NCBI GenBank assembly: GCA_021811865.1
Contig: JAKAQB010000008.1
Coordinates: 1 to 64,000, forward strand
DNA length: 64,000 nt
DNA from: Actinomycetes bacterium
Lineage (GTDB): Bacteria; Actinomycetota; Acidimicrobiia; Acidimicrobiales; Palsa-688
Direction: 5' to 3'
Both the position numbers and the translations under genes were made by a program. The notes beneath the pieces are model-generated. The model did not search any database, was not told the DNA's origin, and saw only the letters and a program-made list of their open reading frames with translations. The first letter of the stretch is position 1. Each line of letters begins with the position of its first letter. Positions 17,521 through 26,131 of the stretch are shown in pieces.

Positions 17521-18156
17521 TCAGGTGGGGATGGCTGGGATGGCGGCGAGAGGGATGGCGGCGAGGGCCTCGGGCGCCCCGCAGGCCACCAGCCAGTTGG
17601 CGAGGAGCCGGTGGCCGGCCTCGGTGAGGATCGACTCGGGGTGGAACTGGACGCCCTCGACCACCGCCTCCCGGTGCCGCAGTCCCATCACCGTGCCGTC
17701 CTCTGAGCGGGCGGTCACCTCCAGGACGGGCGGCAGGTCCTCCTCCTCGACGACCAGCGAGTGATATCGGGTCGCGACGAGCGGCTGCGGCAGCCCGGCG
17801 AACACCCCCCGCCCGTCGTGGCTGATCGTCGAGGTCTTGCCGTGCATGACCGGCGCCCGGGCGACCCGGCCACCCCAGACATGGCCTATAACCTGGTGCC
17901 CGAGGCAGACCCCGAGGATCGGCGCCCGCCCGGCCCACGCCGCCACGAGCTCAGCGCTGACACCGGCATCCTCCGGCCGGCCCGGGCCGGGGGAGATGAG
18001 GATGCCGTCCGGGGCGAGAGCCTCGACGCCGGGGAGGTCGACAGCGTCGTGGCGGTGGACAACGACCTCGGCGCCGAGCTGCCCGAGGTACTGGACAAGG
18101 TTGTAGACGAAGGAGTCGTAGTTGTCGACGACGAGGATCCGGGCCACCGGTCGCAC
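17521..18156 (-). CDS. pabA: Anthranilate/aminodeoxychorismate synthase glutaminase
   Basis: 211 residues, one class I glutamine amidotransferase domain. It supplies ammonia for anthranilate or 4-amino-4-deoxychorismate. Motifs: DNYDSFVYNLVQYL, ISPGPGRPEDAG, nucleophile Cys84 in GVCLGHQ, and His172/Glu174 in FHPES. pabA and trpG cannot be separated by sequence alone; in mycobacteria the homologue in this position is annotated trpG. The C-terminus carries a short Ala/Ile/Pro repeat. It is convergent with pknB. Confidence 0.9.
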   Translation of the reverse strand: MRPVARILVVDNYDSFVYNLVQYLGQLGAEVVVHRHDAVDLPGVEALAPDGILISPGPGRPEDAGVSAELVAAWAGRAPILGVCLGHQVIGHVWGGRVARAPVMHGKTSTISHDGRGVFAGLPQPLVATRYHSLVVEEEDLPPVLEVTARSEDGTVMGLRHREAVVEGVQFHPESILTEAGHRLLANWLVACGAPEALAAIPLAAIPAIPT

Positions 18157-18230
18157 GGTAGCGGGCCGGCTCCTCCATGACCTGCCGGCGCCGACCCGCC
18201 ACCCCCCGCCCTCCGGTATCCTCCCTGGTC

Positions 18231-18527
18231 ATGGCGCGCCGCACGAAGGAGACCGGGAGGGTCACCCCCAAGGGCGCTCCCAAGGGGGGCGCCCGCCCCG
18301 CCAGCGCCACGACGACCTCCGGCCGCTACACGGCCCCGATCCCCGACGAGCTCCGGTCGAGCCCGTGGTGGGTCCCGGCCATGGTGGTCGGGTTCATGGC
18401 CGCGGGGGTGCTCATGATCGTCCTCAACTACATCTCGCTGCTGCCCGCCAGCCCCACCAACTGGTACCTGCTCGGCGGGCTCGGGGGCATCATCGCCGGC
18501 TTCATCGTCGCGACCCGCTGGCACTGA
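18231..18527 (+). CDS. crgA: Cell division protein CrgA
   Basis: 98 residues. A basic, Ala/Gly-rich N-terminus leads to GRYTAPIP, then two transmembrane helices (about 48-68 and 78-93) and a terminal ATRWH. This matches actinobacterial CrgA, a divisome membrane protein that recruits PBPs and modulates FtsZ. ATG is preceded by a TATCCT -10-like hexamer 8 nt upstream and no Shine-Dalgarno, so a leaderless transcript is likely. Confidence 0.9.
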   Translation: MARRTKETGRVTPKGAPKGGARPASATTTSGRYTAPIPDELRSSPWWVPAMVVGFMAAGVLMIVLNYISLLPASPTNWYLLGGLGGIIAGFIVATRWH

Positions 18528-18591
18528 CCCTTCCCCGACCGCTGTTCCAGCCCACCGGCCGGTGAACGCCGAGTTACATCGGTGCAATCCT

Positions 18592-18616
18592 CCCCAGCTT
18601 TGTCCACAGGCTGGGG
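18592..18616 (+). promoter_or_regulatory. Hairpin with a consensus DnaA box in its loop
   Basis: CCCCAGC and GCTGGGG form a perfect 7-bp stem, and the loop holds TTGTCCACA (18600-18608), which matches the actinobacterial DnaA box. It lies between crgA and the convergent thiolase, so it could equally be a terminator-like hairpin. Confidence 0.4.
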
Positions 18617-18649
18617 AAAGCGGCGGAGGGCTGCTGTCCGCAGCTCCGA

Positions 18650-19846
18650 TCAGCCGAGCCGCTCGATGACGGTGGCGTTGGCCAGCCCGCCACCTTCGCA
18701 CATGGTGAGCAAGCCCCAGCGCCCGCCGCTGCGCTCCAGCTCGTTGACGAGCGTCGCCGCCAGCTTGGTCCCCGACGCACCGAGGGGGTGGCCGAGGGCG
18801 ATCGCCCCGCCGTTGACGTTCACCTTGGCCATGTCGGGGTGGTGCTCCTTCTCCCATGCCAGCACCACGGAGGCGAACGCCTCGTTGATCTCGACGACGT
18901 CCATGTCCTCGAGCGAGAGCTTGGCCCGCTCGAGCACGCGGGTCGTGGCGGGAATGGGCCCGGTCAACATGGCGACGGGATCGACGCCGGCCAGGGCGAA
19001 GGCGTGGAAGCGTGCACGGGCGGTCAGCCCGAGGGCGGCGGCTTTTTCCTCGCTCATCACCAACACCGCCGAGGCACCGTCGGTGATCTGCGACGAGTTG
19101 CCCGCCGTCACCTTCCCTTCGGGCTTGAACGCCGGCTTCAGCGACGCCAGCGCCTCCGCCGTCGTACCCGGGCGGATGCCGTCGTCGCTGCTCACCACCT
19201 CGCCGGTCTCGATGACCCTGCCGGTCTCCCTGTCGTCGAGCCGTGCCGCCACCGGCACGATCTCTCGCTGGAAGCGTCCCTCGGCGGTGGCCCGGGCGGC
19301 CCGCTGCTGGCTCCGGGCCGCGTAGGCGTCGAGGTCCTCCCGGGACAGGCCCCACCGGTCGGCGACCATCTCCGCCGAGATGCCCTGCGGGACGAGCCCA
19401 CCGGCCGCCTCGTACCGCTTGCTGACGAGCGGCCCGAACGGCACCCCCACGTTCGGCACCGCCACGCTCGCCCCCATGGGCACCCGGCTCATGACCTCCA
19501 CACCGGCGGCGACGGCGACGTCGTAGGCGCCGGCCATGACCCCTTGGGCTGCGAAGTGCAGCGCCTGCTGCGACGAGCCGCACTGGCGGTCCACGGTGGT
19601 CGCCGGGACCGACTCGGGGAAAGACGCCGCCAACACCGCGTTGCGTCCGATGTTCAGCGATTGTGCCCCCACCTGCATCACGCAGCCCATGATGACGTCG
19701 TCGATCAATGCCGGATCGAGGTCGTTGCGCTCGACCAGCGCCCTGAGCGTCTCCGCCGCCAGGTCGGCTGGGTGCCAGCCCGACAGCCGTCCGTTGCGCT
19801 TGCCGCCGGCGGTCCGCACGGCGTCGACGATGACCGCTGTAGCCAT
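18650..19846 (-). CDS. Acetyl-CoA acyltransferase (thiolase)
   Basis: 398 residues, standard thiolase length. Catalytic Cys89 in VDRQCGSSQQAL, His353 in GHPLGASG, and second Cys383 in CEGGG. Substrate-loop segments (AGNSSQITDGASAV, INEAFAS) are intact. It either cleaves 3-ketoacyl-CoA in beta-oxidation or condenses acetyl-CoA. FadA/steroid-type thiolases are the closest by eye, but chain-length preference is not readable. It is monocistronic and has no beta-oxidation partner beside it. Confidence 0.9.
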   Translation of the reverse strand: MATAVIVDAVRTAGGKRNGRLSGWHPADLAAETLRALVERNDLDPALIDDVIMGCVMQVGAQSLNIGRNAVLAASFPESVPATTVDRQCGSSQQALHFAAQGVMAGAYDVAVAAGVEVMSRVPMGASVAVPNVGVPFGPLVSKRYEAAGGLVPQGISAEMVADRWGLSREDLDAYAARSQQRAARATAEGRFQREIVPVAARLDDRETGRVIETGEVVSSDDGIRPGTTAEALASLKPAFKPEGKVTAGNSSQITDGASAVLVMSEEKAAALGLTARARFHAFALAGVDPVAMLTGPIPATTRVLERAKLSLEDMDVVEINEAFASVVLAWEKEHHPDMAKVNVNGGAIALGHPLGASGTKLAATLVNELERSGGRWGLLTMCEGGGLANATVIERLG

Positions 19847-19939
19847 GGCCTCAGACTAGGGCACCGTGAAACCTTACCAGGAAGGTCGACATGCTCGCCC
19901 GCCGGGTAGTGTGAGAGGGAACCAGGAGGAGGAGAAGAC

Positions 19940-20575
19940 ATGGCATTGCAGCTGGGAGACGAAGCCCCGGACTTCACCGCCGAGACCACGGAGGGGACCA
20001 TCCACTTCCACGAGTGGCTCGGCGACGGTTGGGGCGTACTGTTCAGCCACCCCAAGGACTTCACGCCGGTCTGCACCACCGAGCTGGGCGCGACCGCCAA
20101 GCTCGGGGAGGAGTTCGCGAAGCGCAACGCGAAGGTGATCGCGATCAGCGTCGACGACGTCGAGAGCCACAAGGGCTGGATCCCCGACATCAACGAGACC
20201 CAGGGCACCGAGGTCAACTTCCCGATCATCGCCGACCCGGTACGGACGGTCGCCAACCTCTACGGCATGATCCACCCCAACGCGTCGGACTCGATGACCG
20301 TGCGCTCGGTGTTCTGGATCGGATCCGACAAGAAGATCAAGGCCATGCTGGCGTATCCACCGAGCACGGGCCGCAACTTCCAGGAGATCCTTCGGGTCCT
20401 GGACTCCATCCAGCTGACCTCGAAGTTCTCCGTCTCGACGCCGGCGGACTGGAACCAGGGCGAGGACGTCATCATCGCCCCGGCCATCGACGACGAGGCA
20501 GCCAAGGAGAAGTTCCCGAAGGGCTGGGACACCAAGCGCCCCTACCTCCGGCTCACACCGCAACCCGACCGCTGA
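19940..20575 (+). CDS. 1-Cys peroxiredoxin (Prx6 type)
   Basis: 211 residues. Thioredoxin-fold peroxidase with peroxidatic Cys45 in HPKDFTPVCTTE, and Thr42/Pro38 of the PxxxTxxC motif. The long C-terminal extension (about 150-211) is typical of Prx6 rather than AhpC, and no resolving Cys is evident. It reduces peroxides in the cytosol. A strong AGGAGGAGGAG Shine-Dalgarno precedes the ATG, and a TAGTGT -10-like hexamer with a TCGACA box lies about 30-50 nt upstream. Confidence 0.93.
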   Translation: MALQLGDEAPDFTAETTEGTIHFHEWLGDGWGVLFSHPKDFTPVCTTELGATAKLGEEFAKRNAKVIAISVDDVESHKGWIPDINETQGTEVNFPIIADPVRTVANLYGMIHPNASDSMTVRSVFWIGSDKKIKAMLAYPPSTGRNFQEILRVLDSIQLTSKFSVSTPADWNQGEDVIIAPAIDDEAAKEKFPKGWDTKRPYLRLTPQPDR

Positions 20576-20598
20576 TCACGGCACCGTCACCGCCTACC

Positions 20599-20627
20599 GG
20601 CGCCCCGGGTTCCCCACCCGGGGCGCC
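20599..20627 (+). terminator. GC-rich hairpin terminator after peroxiredoxin
   Basis: GGCGCCCCGGG and CCCGGGGCGCC form a perfect 11-bp stem around a 7-nt loop, between two convergent genes. There is no U-tract, as is usual for high-GC actinomycete hairpins; it could serve both strands. Confidence 0.65.
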
Positions 20628-20648
20628 GCCGCGCCGGCGTCCCCGGCG

Positions 20649-21812
20649 TCAGCGCAGCAGGATCGTGAGGACGGCCGTGAGGTTGAACAGGCTGTGGGCG
20701 ACCATCCCGCCCGCCAACCTCCGGCTGAAGTAGGCGGTGTAGCCGAGCACGACGCCAAGCAACCCGATGGCCACCACGACCGACACGTTGCCGAGCCCGT
20801 GGGCGCCCCCGGTGTGGGCCAGGCCGAACAGGATCGCCTGCCCCCAGATCGCCCCCTGCGGACCCAGCCTGGCCGCCAGGGCGGTGCGGATGAGCCCCCG
20901 GAAGAACAGCTCCTCCACCACCGGGGCACCCACCGCCACGATGATCGTCACGACGGCGTAGCCGAGCCCGTTGCCCCGCTGGCCGCTCAGGATCTGGGTG
21001 TTGCTCCCGGCGAACTTCGTCCCGCTGAACGCCAGCTCGACCAAGTCGGCGACGATCAGCCCCGCGACGGCGGCGCCCAGACCGTAGAGCAGGTCGATGG
21101 GCCGGAAGGCGAACCCGAAGTCCCGCCGCAACGAGCGCGTCCCCTCGTGCCGGCTCACGAAGACGACGGCACCGAGCAGGCCGACCCACAGACCCGCCTC
21201 GCCGGCGAGCGTCGCCCCGGCGGAGGTGACCTTCGCCCCGCTGAGCAGCACGACGGCGAGGGCGAGCACGCCGCCGAGGACCTCCCCGACGACGAAGCCG
21301 AGCACCGCCCACCACATCGCCCGCAGTGGGACGGTCCGCGCCGGCGGCTGTTGCAGTGATGCCCCGCCAGGAGCCAGCTCTGCCGGTGGGTAGCCGCCGC
21401 CCGACTGGTCGCCCGTCGCATGATCAGCCGCCGTGGGGGCGCCCCGCGCCGGCCGGCTCGCAGCCCCGCCCGCTCTGCCACCCCACCGTTCCGCTCTTCC
21501 CCCGCGCTGGCGCCGGCGGGGCGCGACGCTCGACCAGTACGGGTCGGTGCGTCCCTGAGCCCCCCAGCCCTGAGCACCGGAGGCCATGGCGCCTGGTGCC
21601 GGCACAGCGGACCACTCGGGCTCTGCCGGTGGTCCGGGCGTGCTGGCTCCTGGTGCTGCGGGATTGCTCGGCCCCACCGGCGGGCCCCAACCGGGTGCGA
21701 TGCTGGGTGGTCGCACGGCCGCGCTCCACGCCTCGCCGTCCCACCACCGCTCGCCCCGATGGGGCGCAGCGGGGTCGGGGTACCAGCCCGGCGGCGGGGA
21801 GATCGGCAGCAC
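20649..21812 (-). CDS. CPBP-family intramembrane protease with DUF2510 N-terminus
   Basis: 387 residues. It begins with a DUF2510 motif (PPGWYPDPAAPHRGERWWDG), a small domain frequent on actinobacterial membrane proteins. A 130-residue disordered Pro/Gly/Ala linker follows, then about eight transmembrane helices. The CPBP signature EELFFRG (Glu-Glu-x3-Arg) and a later His (ILFGLAH) form the glutamic intramembrane peptidase site. Substrates unknown. Isolated gene; its start faces the rpmH promoter region. Confidence 0.85.
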   Translation of the reverse strand: MLPISPPPGWYPDPAAPHRGERWWDGEAWSAAVRPPSIAPGWGPPVGPSNPAAPGASTPGPPAEPEWSAVPAPGAMASGAQGWGAQGRTDPYWSSVAPRRRQRGGRAERWGGRAGGAASRPARGAPTAADHATGDQSGGGYPPAELAPGGASLQQPPARTVPLRAMWWAVLGFVVGEVLGGVLALAVVLLSGAKVTSAGATLAGEAGLWVGLLGAVVFVSRHEGTRSLRRDFGFAFRPIDLLYGLGAAVAGLIVADLVELAFSGTKFAGSNTQILSGQRGNGLGYAVVTIIVAVGAPVVEELFFRGLIRTALAARLGPQGAIWGQAILFGLAHTGGAHGLGNVSVVVAIGLLGVVLGYTAYFSRRLAGGMVAHSLFNLTAVLTILLR

Positions 21813-21865
21813 CCCTCGACCGTACCAGCGCTCCTGCGACAGCCGACCCCGGGGTGGCGGCCACC

Positions 21866-21930
21866 GTTGGTCCGGCGCCCGGTTGGTCCGGCGCTCCGGC
21901 GCCCGGTTGGTCCGGCGCTTGGCGCTCCGG
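21866..21930 (+). repeat. GTTGGTCCGGCGC direct repeats upstream of rpmH
   Basis: Three copies of GTTGGTCCGGCGC begin at 21866, 21882 and 21906, interleaved with GCTCCGGCGC units, directly upstream of and overlapping the predicted rpmH -35 region. Their placement could be regulatory or simple slippage. Confidence 0.6.
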
Positions 21931-21948
21931 CGCAGCGTCCTCTAGGCT
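21919..21948 (+). promoter_or_regulatory. Probable rpmH-rnpA promoter
   Basis: TTGGCG (21919-21924) and TAGGCT (21943-21948) are spaced by 18 nt and match actinobacterial housekeeping sigma elements. The predicted start would leave a leader of about 85-90 nt before rpmH. Confidence 0.45.
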
Positions 21949-22038
21949 GGGCACCCGTGCCAGAGGGCTGGCTGGGCTGGCGCGCTTCTCGGTCGCGCCT
22001 GCGTCGGCCGGGCTCCGAGTGCCGGCGCCGAGGAGGCG

Positions 22039-22509
22039 ATGAGTGAAGCGTACATTCCAACCAAACAACCGCAAACGAGCGACGAAGCACGGGTTCCGTC
22101 ATCGGATGTCGACCCGGGCCGGGCGGGCAGTCCTGAAGGCCCGGCGCCTCAAGGGCCGGGTCCGGCTGTCCGCCTGATCTGGCGCGTCGAGCGCCGGGAG
22201 TTGTTCGTCGCGTTGCGAAGCGCCCGCCGAGGCCGCAGCGGTCCCCTCACCGTCGCCCACGTACCGGGCGACCCGGCCGAGCCGCCACGTGTCGCCTTCG
22301 CGGTCGGGCGCAAGCTGGGCGGTGCGGTAGCCCGCAACCGGGTCCGGCGCCGCCTTCGGGCACTGGTACGGGACCCTCCCGTCGCGCTCGCACCCGGCGC
22401 CTACCTCATAGCTGCCGCCCCCGCCGCCCGGGAGGCGGCCTACGGGCAGCTCGGCCACGACCTCCGAGCGGCGCTGGCCCGGGCGACCGCAGGGAGGGTG
22501 GGATCGTGA
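22039..22509 (+). CDS. rnpA: RNase P protein component, long frame overlapping rpmH
   Basis: From ATG 22039 the frame gives 156 residues. The conserved domain begins only at about residue 46 ([19 protein letters not shown]) and includes the RNA-binding [19 protein letters not shown] motif. It assists the catalytic RNA in tRNA 5' maturation. The first 45 codons overlap rpmH entirely in another frame. Either translation starts at 22039, sharing the rpmH Shine-Dalgarno as in Thermus, or at a non-AUG codon near 22174 (CTG) at the rpmH stop. No ATG, GTG or TTG near the domain start is available, which favours the long form or a rare start. The stop overlaps yidD. Confidence 0.85.
   Translation: MSEAYIPTKQPQTSDEARVPSSDVDPGRAGSPEGPAPQGPGPAVRLIWRVERRELFVALRSARRGRSGPLTVAHVPGDPAEPPRVAFAVGRKLGGAVARNRVRRRLRALVRDPPVALAPGAYLIAAAPAAREAAYGQLGHDLRAALARATAGRVGS
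22043..22177 (+). CDS. rpmH: Ribosomal protein bL34
   Basis: 44 residues from GTG: starts [20 protein letters not shown] and ends with the Arg/Lys-rich helix [10 protein letters not shown], textbook bL34. AGGAGG at 22031-22036 sits 6 nt before the GTG. The GTG lies 4 nt downstream of the rnpA ATG, and the whole gene is nested in the rnpA frame at +1. Too short for usual ORF length cutoffs, so it is easily missed. Confidence 0.95.
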   Translation: MKRTFQPNNRKRATKHGFRHRMSTRAGRAVLKARRLKGRVRLSA

Positions 22510-22793
22510 GCACGGCGCAGCGCGATACCGCCCCACCCGGAGCGGAACCGGCCGTGGTCGAAGACCGCCGGAGGCGAGGTCCCGTCGCCACGCTCATCAT
22601 CCTGGCCATACGCGCCTATCAGGTGGCCCGCGCCGGTCACCTCTCGCTGTGCCGCTTCACCCCGTCGTGTTCGCAGTACGCCCTCGAGGCGATCGGGCGC
22701 CACGGCCCCTGGCGCGGCTCGGCCCTCGCCCTCCGCCGCCTGGGACGTTGTCGCCCCGGCGGCTCGTTCGGGTTCGATCCCGTCCCGGAATGA
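22506..22793 (+). CDS. yidD: YidD membrane-insertion efficiency factor
   Basis: 95 residues. An N-terminal amphipathic region ([17 protein letters not shown]) is followed by the family core [19 protein letters not shown] and a C-terminal [14 protein letters not shown]. It is thought to help YidC insert membrane proteins. GTG overlaps the rnpA stop and yidC starts 8 nt after the stop, an invariant gene order in bacteria. Confidence 0.93.
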   Translation: MSTAQRDTAPPGAEPAVVEDRRRRGPVATLIILAIRAYQVARAGHLSLCRFTPSCSQYALEAIGRHGPWRGSALALRRLGRCRPGGSFGFDPVPE

Positions 22794-22800
22794 GAGAACT

Positions 22801-24243
22801 GTGATCCCCCATCTTTCCGTGGCCGTCGCCAAGGTGTCGACCACCTGCCCCCTGCCGACGAAGGTGTCGGGCCACTCCATCTTCGGGGCGATCGCCCGGC
22901 CCATCGCCGACGTGCTGGCGTTCTTCTACTCGCTCGTACCCAACTACGCCTTCGCCATCCTCTGCCTGAGCGTGGTGTGGATGGTCCTCATCGCCCCGCT
23001 GACCTTGAAGAGCACGCGGTCGATGCTCGCCATGCAGCGACTGCAACCGCAGATGAAGAAGCTGCAGGCGGAGCACAAGAACGACCGCCAGGCGCTCAAC
23101 CAGGCGATGATGGACCTGTACAAGCAGGAGGGGACCAGTCCGCTCGGCGGCTGCCTGCCGATGCTGCTCCCCCTGCCGGTCTTCTTCGCCCTCTTCGAGG
23201 TCATCGACGGGCTCAGCTACACCTATCTCATCCACGGCACCCGCTGCCCGGATCCCCGTTATCTCTCGCCGAACACGGCGATGTTCCATGCCATCTTCAA
23301 CGCTGGCGGGCACATCAGTGCCATCGGCATGGACCTGGCGAAGAACGCTCTGAGCGCCCACAGCTCGTTCCTCGCGGCGCTCCCCTACTTCCTGCTCCTG
23401 CTGGCCATGATCGGCACCCAGTACCTGCAGAGCGCCCAGATGATGACACGCAACCCCTCTGCGCAAGACAACCCGCAGATGCGGTTCATGAAGTACCTGC
23501 CGCTCGTCTTCGGCATCATCTTCATCCGGTTCCCGGCCGGCGTCATCCTCTACTATGCCGCCTCCAGCGTGTGCCGCATCATCCAGCAGACGTTGATGTA
23601 CCGGTTCGATCCCCAGGTGAAGCGCCTGGCCGCCAAGGACATCCGGGAGGTGGAGACGGAGGTAGAGGAGCTCGAGCACGGTGGGCGGCGCCCCCAGGTC
23701 AGGCAAGCCTCCCCAGCACAGGGCGGAGCCGCTCAGAACCCATCGGCGGCCCGGTCCGGCGGCCGGTTCAGGGAGGCCCTGGCTCGGCAGCAGAGGGCGA
23801 TGGAGGAGCGCCAGCGGGCACCGGCCGACGCCCGCCGGGCGCGCCCGGCCAGGGACCCGCACAGCTCGGCTCCCGGGACCGCGGGAGAGGGAGGCTCGGT
23901 GCCGGGCAAGGCTGGCCGGCCCGTGCCCGGCAGCAACGCTCCGGGCGGCGCTGCCGCGAAAGGCACTCCAACCAAGGGTGGTCCGACGGCGCGCGACGGC
24001 GCGACCGGCAGCAACCGGGGCGCGGTGACCCAGCCAGGTGGCAAGGGCAGGCAGCCGAGCGACAAGCCTGCCGCGGCGCGGAACCGAGCCCCTGCGGACA
24101 ACGGCAGCGGCGCCGGACCGACCGGCAGTGGGCGGTCAACGCCACCGACCGGCGCCGGTGACCGCAGTGGATCCCGCACCGGCGCCGGCAGCGGGCGCAC
24201 GGGTGCGCAGCCACCGAGAGACCGCAAACGGCGAGGCCGGTAA
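22801..24243 (+). CDS. yidC: YidC/Oxa1 membrane protein insertase
   Basis: 480 residues. The conserved insertase domain occupies about 30-265: TM1 with YAFAILCLSVVWMVL, a charged cytoplasmic hairpin rich in Lys/Gln, GGCLPMLLPLPVFFALF, LPYFLLLLAMIG and FIRFPAGVILYYAASS. As in other actinobacteria there is no periplasmic P1 domain. The last 190 residues are a disordered, highly basic Arg/Gly/Pro tail, likely ribosome-contacting. GTG start without a strong Shine-Dalgarno, 7 nt after yidD. Confidence 0.95.
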   Translation: MIPHLSVAVAKVSTTCPLPTKVSGHSIFGAIARPIADVLAFFYSLVPNYAFAILCLSVVWMVLIAPLTLKSTRSMLAMQRLQPQMKKLQAEHKNDRQALNQAMMDLYKQEGTSPLGGCLPMLLPLPVFFALFEVIDGLSYTYLIHGTRCPDPRYLSPNTAMFHAIFNAGGHISAIGMDLAKNALSAHSSFLAALPYFLLLLAMIGTQYLQSAQMMTRNPSAQDNPQMRFMKYLPLVFGIIFIRFPAGVILYYAASSVCRIIQQTLMYRFDPQVKRLAAKDIREVETEVEELEHGGRRPQVRQASPAQGGAAQNPSAARSGGRFREALARQQRAMEERQRAPADARRARPARDPHSSAPGTAGEGGSVPGKAGRPVPGSNAPGGAAAKGTPTKGGPTARDGATGSNRGAVTQPGGKGRQPSDKPAAARNRAPADNGSGAGPTGSGRSTPPTGAGDRSGSRTGAGSGRTGAQPPRDRKRRGR

Positions 24244-24245
24244 GC

Positions 24246-25361
24246 ATGGAATGGGTCGAGACAACCGGAAGGACCGTAGAAGAGGCCAAAGAGGCTGCGC
24301 TCGACGAGTTGGGCGTGGACGAGCAGGACGCCGAGTTCGAGATCCTGGAGCACCCCAAGTTGGGCCTCTTCGGCAGGATCCGCTCCGAGGCACGGGTCCG
24401 GGGACGGGTGCGCCCGACCACGCCCAGGGCCAAGGAAGACCGCCGTGACCGGCGCCGGCGCACCCGGCGAACCGGAGAGGGCGCTTCAGCGAGCGCGTCG
24501 TCGGCGATGGTGGAAGGTGAAGCGCCAGCACCAAGCCGCTCGCCGACCAACGTTCGGCGCAGCATCGGGGCGGGTGACAGCGCCAGGGAGGGCGACGACA
24601 CGCGTTCATCCAGTGGACTGGAGCCTGTGGAGGGCCCAGGTGCTGGGATGGATTCCCCGACAGCGCCCAGCACCAGGGGTTCGCAGACCAGCCGGACGCG
24701 TCGACGCCCTCGCGGGCGGAGCACCGCCTCCGCTGCCCCCGGCGTGGTGTCATCCCCCGGGGATACCGGCACCCGACGGGTCGGTGCAGAGCGGGGTCCC
24801 GCCAGGAGCTCCGCCAGGAGTGCAGGTGTCGACGCTGACCACAACGTGGACCTGGATGAGGGAGACATGCTCATGGATGTCGCATTGCAGGATCAGGCTG
24901 ATGCCGCCCGAGAGTTCCTGGGCGGCTTGATGCAGCGCTTCGGGCTCGAGACTCGCCTCTCGGCGTCGACCTCCGAGGAGGACGACCGTGTGGATGTACG
25001 AATCGACGGAGACAACCTGGGACTTCTCATCGGCCCCAAGGGCTCAACCTTGCTGGCCCTCCAGGACTTGACCCGTGCGTACGTGCAGCACCGCACCAAG
25101 GCTCGAAACGGTCGGGTATACGTGGACGTCGCCAGCTATCGGCAGAAGCGTACCCAAGCACTTGCAGCCTTCGTCAGGAAGGTGGCCGCTGACGTGGTTG
25201 CCTCCGGACGGCCGGTCGCTCTCGAGCCGATGAGCGCGCCCGATCGCAAGGTCATCCACGACGCCGCTGCTGAGATCCCCGGCATCGCCACCCGCTCCGA
25301 AGGTGAGGACGAAAGCCGACACGTAATCATTGGTCCCGCTGAAGCAGTCGAGGGAGACTGA
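24246..25361 (+). CDS. khpB: KhpB/Jag RNA-binding protein
   Basis: 371 residues. Jag_N domain at 1-60 (EWVETTGRTVEEAKEAALDELGV, then HPKLGLFGRIRSEARV); a basic and disordered linker to about 200; a KH domain (about 225-290, with the GPKGSTLLALQDLTRAYV loop in place of a standard GxxG); and an R3H domain (about 300-365, PMSAPDRKVIHDAAAEI). It binds sRNAs and mRNAs and influences cell-wall growth in Gram-positives. The linker is longer than in firmicute Jag. It starts 2 nt after the yidC stop. Confidence 0.93.
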   Translation: MEWVETTGRTVEEAKEAALDELGVDEQDAEFEILEHPKLGLFGRIRSEARVRGRVRPTTPRAKEDRRDRRRRTRRTGEGASASASSAMVEGEAPAPSRSPTNVRRSIGAGDSAREGDDTRSSSGLEPVEGPGAGMDSPTAPSTRGSQTSRTRRRPRGRSTASAAPGVVSSPGDTGTRRVGAERGPARSSARSAGVDADHNVDLDEGDMLMDVALQDQADAAREFLGGLMQRFGLETRLSASTSEEDDRVDVRIDGDNLGLLIGPKGSTLLALQDLTRAYVQHRTKARNGRVYVDVASYRQKRTQALAAFVRKVAADVVASGRPVALEPMSAPDRKVIHDAAAEIPGIATRSEGEDESRHVIIGPAEAVEGD

Positions 25362-25394
25362 CATCGACCTTCCAGGGCGCCAAGTCGCGGGGCC

Positions 25395-26057
25395 ATGATG
25401 GCCGAGGCAGCCCTGAGTGCAGTTCTCCGGCGCTCCCGCGCTCTCGGCTTCCTCGGCCCGGGCCCCGTAGACGCCCACCTCCGGCACAGTGCCGCCTTCC
25501 TCGACGCCTGGGACACCGTCGAGCCCGCGCCTCCCTCTCGCGTCCTCGACCTCGGCAGCGGCGGCGGACTCCCGAGCCTCGCGCTCCTCACAGCATGGCC
25601 CGCGACTCGCTTCGTCCTACTGGAGGCGAGCGGTCGACGCTGCGACTTCCTGGAGGAAGCCCTCCACGAGCTTGCCTGCGACGCTCGGGCCGTTGTTGCA
25701 CGCGGTCGGGCGGAAGCCCTCGCCAGGACGGAGCTTCGCGGCGGCTTTGCGCTCGTCGTTGCCCGCGGGTTCGGCCCCCCTGCGGTCACCGCTGAGTGTG
25801 CTGTCGGATTCCTCGAACTCGGCGGCTATCTGGCAGTTGCCGATCCGCCTGGAGCTGACCCCTCCCGCTGGCCGGTCGAGCCGTTGGCTTCACTCGGACT
25901 GGCGCCCGTGGCCCGCGTGGTGCGCCCTGCTTCCGTGACCGTTCTCCGACTGGTCACGTCCTCGCCGGAGTCATGGCCCCGGCGGATTGGGCTGCCAGCG
26001 AGGCGCCCGCTATGGAAGCGCTCTTCTACCCCTCATGACAGTCCCGGTTCCGCGTGA
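25395..26057 (+). CDS. rsmG: 16S rRNA m7G527 methyltransferase
   Basis: 220 residues. Rossmann-type SAM-binding region RVLDLGSGGGLPSLAL at about 48-63 and acidic ribose-binding LLEASGRRCDFLEEAL. The family's N-terminal helix is present. It modifies G527 in the 530 loop; loss gives low-level streptomycin resistance. The stop region overlaps a parS-like sequence. The C-terminal 25 residues are basic and lack family similarity. Confidence 0.9.
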   Translation: MMAEAALSAVLRRSRALGFLGPGPVDAHLRHSAAFLDAWDTVEPAPPSRVLDLGSGGGLPSLALLTAWPATRFVLLEASGRRCDFLEEALHELACDARAVVARGRAEALARTELRGGFALVVARGFGPPAVTAECAVGFLELGGYLAVADPPGADPSRWPVEPLASLGLAPVARVVRPASVTVLRLVTSSPESWPRRIGLPARRPLWKRSSTPHDSPGSA

Positions 26058-26060
26058 AAC
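26047..26060 (+). promoter_or_regulatory. parS: Degenerate parS-like site
   Basis: GTTCCGCGTGAAAC differs from the near-universal parS core GTTTCACGTGAAAC at two positions. It overlaps the rsmG stop, 85 nt upstream of a second, palindromic variant before parA. Confidence 0.45.
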
Positions 26061-26131
26061 TCACTTGTCGAGTGTAGACCTAGCGTAGACCGCCCTAGCC
26101 CGCCCTAGCCCGCAGTTGTGCGGCAGTTCAG

